Part shown: in pieces, positions 59,286 through 64,000 of the stretch
Numbering within the stretch: the first letter of the stretch is position 1
Layout of the letters: every line of letters starts with the position of its first letter
Assembly (NCBI GenBank): GCA_029706075.1
Contig: JAINUG010000048.1
Location: forward strand, 2,412,501-2,476,500
Reading direction: 5' to 3'
Source: Aldrovandia affinis
Lineage: Eukaryota; Chordata; Actinopteri; Notacanthiformes; Halosauridae
DNA length: 64,000 nucleotides
Translations under genes and position numbers: made by a program
Notes under the pieces: generated by a model
What the model saw: only the letters and a program-made list of their open reading frames with translations
Told to the model about the DNA's origin: nothing
Databases searched by the model: none

Positions 59286-60269
59286 GCATTAATGTGGATC
59301 CCAAAAGGTGACAGCAACCCTGCAACCTGATCCAGGGACGTTTAAAACTTGATGACAAGCATGATCTAGAGCTCACAAAGACAAAGGTGCCGGTGTATCA
59401 GGAGTCTGGTTTCATTCACTGCATGGCTGATATGACAGGACCACATGCTCACCGGAGAGAAGAGGTGAACTGACGGCCACAACATCACAAGAACATACAT
59501 TACATGCGCTACACGATTTCTCTATATTTGAACAGCGTCAGATGATGGAAACTGTCCATGCAAAATGATAGTTCTCCACCCAGTAGTAAAGAATCAGACA
59601 TGCATTGATGAACATTTGAGTGAGGTCAAACTCCCACTTCGAAGCACATATTTCATTCATACATTGTGAGTGTAAACAACAGAGACCTCAAGTCTCATAA
59701 TGTGTCTGAGGCATTAAGGGTCATAAAATCTCACGTCAATCAAATCAACCATATTGGCAATTTCTTGGTTTTGATGGCACATTTGAAAATCATCCACCAC
59801 TCCCCCACCTAAACAACAACATCATGAAACCTTGCACCCTCCACTCAACAAACAGTTTGGCATCCAACTGTCTTAGGTATGCAAATGATCTCACACATTG
59901 GAATGTTCAAACACATCTCTGAAATAAGCATTTAGCACTTCAGTTACTCCAGTTACCAAACAAATCCACCGTGTTCCCTGTGAAAGCCATGCCCACACTA
60001 CAAAAAATGTATATTGTTCCCATTGATTCATCCACTTGGCAGATTGGCGGGATGGGCATTCACTTCTATGGCACTTGTCCTGTACTTGCAGGACAATATG
60101 TATATCATTGCATTACTATGTTTCAATTCTTACACAAGCCATTCATTTCAGTCTATGGCAAAACCTGATGTGTAGAATTAAAAAAATTAGCCAGCGCTTG
60201 CTTATATCTGTTACTCAAAGTGATCAACAAAGCACCAAAATTGAAAGCACCCCTTAATGTTTTTAAATG
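59286..60269. other. Non-coding stretch, nothing recognised
   Basis: No gene or named repeat. Confidence 0.4.
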
Positions 60270-60350
60270 TTTATAATTGTACTCCTCCCAAGTTATACAG
60301 CTTTACTGAAGCAGTAGAGATGAAGTACCTTGCACAAGGGCACAAAAGCA
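60270..60350 (-). mobile_element. SINE body fragment, L2-tail family
   Basis: Reverse complement reads TGCTTTTGTGCCCTTGTGCA, AGGTACTTCATCTC and GCTTCAGTAAAGCTGTATAA, matching the body of the SINE at 8452-8700 without its head or tail. Confidence 0.6.
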
Positions 60351-60582
60351 GTCTCACCTATGTAGCAAATATCAGGTCACTATGATGTACTGTTATGAAA
60401 CTGTAGTCCTAGCAAAAATAGTGTCCAATGAGTCACATAGACAAACACACAGAAACGTGCAACTCTGATTACCTCTGCATGGGGCCAGCACATAAAACAA
60501 TTGCTGAAAAGGAATAAAGGGCAGTACTCACATATCCTCTCCTTGCTATCTCCCTCCCTCCCTATTTCTCTCCCTCCCTCGT

Positions 60583-60584
<2 letters not shown>

Positions 60585-60632
<48 letters not shown>
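60585..60632. repeat. (CT)n microsatellite
   Basis: About 24 uninterrupted CT steps in a wider C/T-rich zone. Confidence 0.95.
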
Positions 60633-60635
<3 letters not shown>

Positions 60636-60650
60636 CTTTCCCCATCTCCA

Positions 60651-61849
60651 CCTCAGTCTCTGCCAATGCTGTTCTTGGTCAGTAGAAACACAAGCCTTCT
60701 CCATTACCCACTCAGATATTTATGTTGGTCTTGGCCCCGCCCCACACTGCTCTACTGCACTGCTCTGCAAGGTAGCTGCAAGTGAAACTGGAAACAGTAG
60801 AGGCAGGACAGTGGGAGTGTTGTGGGAGTTGGGGGTGAGGTGGAGGGGAGTATTCAATGACAACCGCATTTTTGTTCCTATTTTGATTTACTGCCTCAAA
60901 CAGAACTCAGTGAGAAAATAACAACCTCCAAAAAATTGGACCTCTATTCCCTCCAATGGACACATCTGTCTCTATACACAGGATAACCTTTCCCTGTGTT
61001 CCCCCTCCTTCTTCACATTTTCCTTTCAACTTTCCTGAGTGTTCCACCCAGCGGTTTAGTCTCAGTGTGTCTGAGATACACTGGGCATGTTGTGGTACAG
61101 GTGAGGGCCAGGAAAGCAGCAGCAGTATTGAACCAGTGGGATGCTGAGCTGCCTCTGTGTTTGGATGCATTTCGGATTACCCACCTCTGACTCTGGAAAT
61201 CACTGGTTTGCCCTTTCCAGCCCTACTGTTCTAACACCAGAAACATGTTTCTGGTGGTTGTAATGTCAATATCTCTTTAATACATTCACCAATGTTTTCA
61301 TGAAACCACTCTTTTGATAGGTTAGAATGTGTATTTTCATTATATATGACTGGTTTATGACTAGAGGACGGGAACTAGCTACTTTGTCAAAAAGGAAAAC
61401 TCAGCAAGGCAAATGGTGATTTAAAGCTGAGGAGCTCTGCTCCGTGTTATCCATCAGCTTCGGGCATACATATTGAGGTAAGGAACTGTATATAATACTT
61501 TTTTAATGCTAGTAATATATTATTTACCTTTAGGATAGTTTTATTGTTTTGATAAGACATCTGTGAGATAAAATTTTGACATCCTGTGGAGCAAGCTGAG
61601 TAAAGTTAGACAATGAGATTTGAAGGCAAAGCCAGACCTAGCTTTTCCCTGAGGTGAACATTATATGAATTGTCTTTATTCTTTAACTTTATTAATGACA
61701 TCGCCATATTTCAAGAATATGAATAGATTTTTGTAGTGAATCATCAATTTACAAAATTCCTCCTCAGACAATGTTAGATAATTAGCTTGCATTAGCTAAC
61801 GTTATCTTGCTAGCAAACAGTTGCATTCAAGGTGCACTCAACTTTTTAA
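60651..61849. other. Non-coding stretch, nothing recognised
   Basis: No gene is recognised. An inverted pair CCAGAAACATGTTTCTGG lies at 61241-61258. Confidence 0.4.
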
Positions 61850-62331
61850 AATGTTATCTAATATCATATATGATAACTGATAAAAATATTTGTTATTGGT
61901 TATCAGAGGAAAAACGACCTAAACAGCTAGTTGTAGATTAGCTGTTAAATAGATTGGCTAGCTCTAGCTGTGGGAGCTTCAGGGAAGAACTTGATTGTAA
62001 TGTTAGCCAAAAGCGCAATCCATCTGTAAATGCATCCTACTAGCTAGCTATATATAGGTGTCTGTTTATATAGTATATGTTATATTTTTGAGGTTTTCTA
62101 ATATTGTTTTTGATAACTGATATCCACTTATCAATATGTGTAATTGGAATCAGAAGTAAAATGAACTAAACAGCTATTTAAATTAGCTGGTTAGATAGAT
62201 AGGCTAACTCTCTAGCTGTGGCAGCTACAGGGAAAAACTTTGATTGTTCTTTTGGCTAACATTACAACCTGTCAGCCAATGCATCCTACTACCTAGCTAC
62301 ATATAGGCATCTGTTTAAATAGTATATGGTT
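61850..62331 (+). repeat. Two-unit tandem duplication, period about 245-250 bp
   Basis: GCATCCTACTAGCTAGCTAT at 62031 recurs as GCATCCTACTACCTAGCTAC at 62281, and the preceding blocks (TAACTGATA, CTAAACAGCTA, GGCTA-CTCTAGCTGTGG, CAGGGAA) recur in order. The units are clearly diverged. Confidence 0.85.
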
Positions 62332-63460
62332 CAGTGACGTGCGGTGAGGTCAATGGTTGGGGAGGCACTGGATATCAGAGTAGGGCGACCAGAGTTTCAA
62401 AACCTCAAACCTGAACACTTTGTAGGCTATATGAACGCGCCGCACGTGCACGCGCACCGAAAATGCAGATCTACAGTGCTATTATACAATGTTTTAATAC
62501 AGATAACATAAACATTCTGATTTTCACACCAAATAGCCCGCCCCAATTATTTTAAAAATACGTTATATCTGACGGCGAGGACCGGAGGGGCATTCCTACC
62601 GACCCCTGGCCTCGGCTATGTAAGCGCTGAATAACGGGAAAATTTGAACGTGATTGTTAGAAAACGGGAAAAATATAGCTGATTTTAGATGCAATTCACT
62701 TTTGTTTTAGTTAGTTTTGTGTCGTTCATTGTAGATTTTATTTAGTTTTTATTTTCATTTCAGTTAGGCTATTTCCACTGCTGTTATTTTGTTATAATCC
62801 TGACACACGCACAAGTTAAAGTGAAAATATTGCTTAGCTTACCTTTACTTGTAAATGAAGTCCATTCGCCTTTCAGTTTAGAAATCAAATCCTCCATTTT
62901 CAGAGCGAAAAATCAGTGCATTTGTTTGGTTGTTTTGCAAGAGTAAACCGAGTCATAACTTCAGGCTCACTATCGCCTCCGTCTGTGAGGCAGAGGTACT
63001 GGCTGCCTCAAGGCAAGCCTTTTCCTTGTGGATTTATGTCAGATCAATAAGACTTAAATATTACACACATACGTGAAATACATTACCGAACACTATGGAA
63101 ATTAAGACGTATAATAAAAGTGTCTTCAAACATGATATTGGAAACATACAGAGAAATGGCAACAAGCACGCGCCAATTGCACGCGCTCAATTTAGTTTGT
63201 GAGGGATTGCGCAATCTGGGGAGAGGCTCGGCTCGTCACTGCCTCACCTCTCGTCTCTCTGTTGTATTTGAACAGGAAATACAGAATTTCAGCGATTTTG
63301 ACTATAAAAACGATCAAAACTTATAGGAACCACACCGAAATTGCATTGAAAGCACAGACGAGTGGACAAACATTAATACTTATTTTATTTTATTATTTAT
63401 TTTTTTACTTCTCATGAAGAAGGCTCTGCCTCACCTGCCTCCCCTGACCGCACGTCCCTG
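62332..63460. mobile_element. hAT-like element with perfect 8-bp target duplication
   Basis: ATATGGTT flanks both sides (62324-62331 and 63461-63468). The ends are CAGTGACGTGCGGTGAGGTC on the left and, in reverse complement, CAGGGACGTGCGGTCAGGGG on the right, with a shared GGGGAGGCA motif. No transposase frame is recognisable, so it is non-autonomous. CpG-rich segments (62430-62460, 62560-62640) lie inside. Superfamily is inferred from duplication length and end pattern. Confidence 0.88.
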
Positions 63461-63468
63461 ATATGGTT

Positions 63469-64000
63469 TCTAGAAATGGTAAGCCTTCTGATTGTATGAG
63501 ATGAATGAAAAATCCATCTAATACTATGGCTAGCAGAAAGTCAAACTCACGCTAGTGAATTTTTGTTAAACGACACATTGGTCCAGCTAGCTAGTTCAGG
63601 TTTGGGACTACAATAGTGATACATAACCATACTGTGTTAGTTAGCTAAGTATTATCAGATATGAAATGATGTACATGCCAACTCAAATGTAAGTTATAAT
63701 ATATCTTTGAGTAATACAATACATCTTTACCTTGCAAGCAAATTATAGTAGTTATATAAATTAGATTAATAGATAGATATATAAATAATTGATTCCCTTT
63801 TTATTGATTATACCCTTATTTTCTGGAGCAAGTCATGTTTGTCATTTGCCATGTTTGTGCTTTAGAGATGGGTCATGGGGACCCATTTAGAGCATCTGAT
63901 GCAGTCCTTGAAAAAGAGGAGGAGGCCTTTGATGCCAGATGAACTTTGGCTTATAGCTTAATGCATAGACTGGTTACGTTACGATATGAAAGGGAACATT
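63469..64000. other. Non-coding stretch at window end
   Basis: No gene is clear. A 24-codon frame from the ATG at 63868 (MGHGDPFRASDAVLEKEEEA) follows TTTAG, which could be an acceptor, but this is too short to judge. Confidence 0.35.

Noticed and set aside
63868-63942. Short frame after an acceptor-like TTTAG near the window end
   Set aside because: Only 24 codons, ending in a stop, with no known motif and no second splice site.

Overview
This window is vertebrate, most likely teleost fish, nuclear DNA. The evidence is one recognisable vertebrate neural gene exon with a splice donor, AT-rich spacer full of CA/TG microsatellites, and a dense mix of fish-type transposable elements: Tc1-like, Tigger-like, hAT, piggyBac, L2- and CR1-like LINEs and tRNA-derived SINEs. 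There are no bacterial-style operons, CRISPR arrays or standard RNA genes. The exact species cannot be told from sequence alone.

The only confident host gene is the first coding exon of an alpha-neurexin, closest by motif to neurexin-2 (nrxn2), on the minus strand at 5133-5843. It carries a signal peptide, the first LNS (laminin G-like) domain and the first EGF-like domain, and ends at a clean GT donor. One base appears to be missing near 5284-5301, in a homopolymer-rich stretch, which breaks the frame between LNS1 and EGF1. Positions 1-5132 should therefore be intron 1, and 5844-64000 should be 5'UTR, promoter and upstream intergenic DNA. About 58 kb upstream holds no other gene that I can recognise.

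Layout: 0.5-3.1 kb, a SINE and a piggyBac-like element with TTAA duplications. 5.1-5.8 kb, the nrxn2 exon. 6.8-7.4 kb, a deleted Tigger-like element. 8.5-8.7 kb, a SINE with an L2-type tail. 15.4-19.5 kb, a second Tigger-like element, a CR1/L2-like LINE end and a rearranged Tc1-like element. 20.7-23.1 kb, a fold-back repeat with internal tandem units. 25.9-27.7 and 40.5-41.1 kb, two copies of an unnamed dispersed repeat. 31.2-35.6 kb, a cluster of hAT, two Tc1-like elements and an L2 LINE end, the first three separated by (TA)n tracts. 37-39.5 kb, a Tc1 fragment, a candidate terminal-inverted-repeat element and a SINE. 42.9-43.1 kb, a nearly perfect 78-bp-arm palindrome built around a Tc1-like terminal repeat. 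45-47 and 53.8-56.7 kb, further SINE and LINE tails. 58.4-59.3 kb, a hAT element retaining a dimerisation-domain fragment. 61.85-63.5 kb, a tandem duplication followed by a hAT-like element with a perfect 8-bp target duplication.

The elements do not form one functional pathway; they are independent insertions in a gene-poor flank. No new biological system was found. The most useful observations are the frame break in nrxn2, the palindrome, the internally inverted Tc1 copy, and the element boundaries defined here by terminal repeats and target-site duplications.
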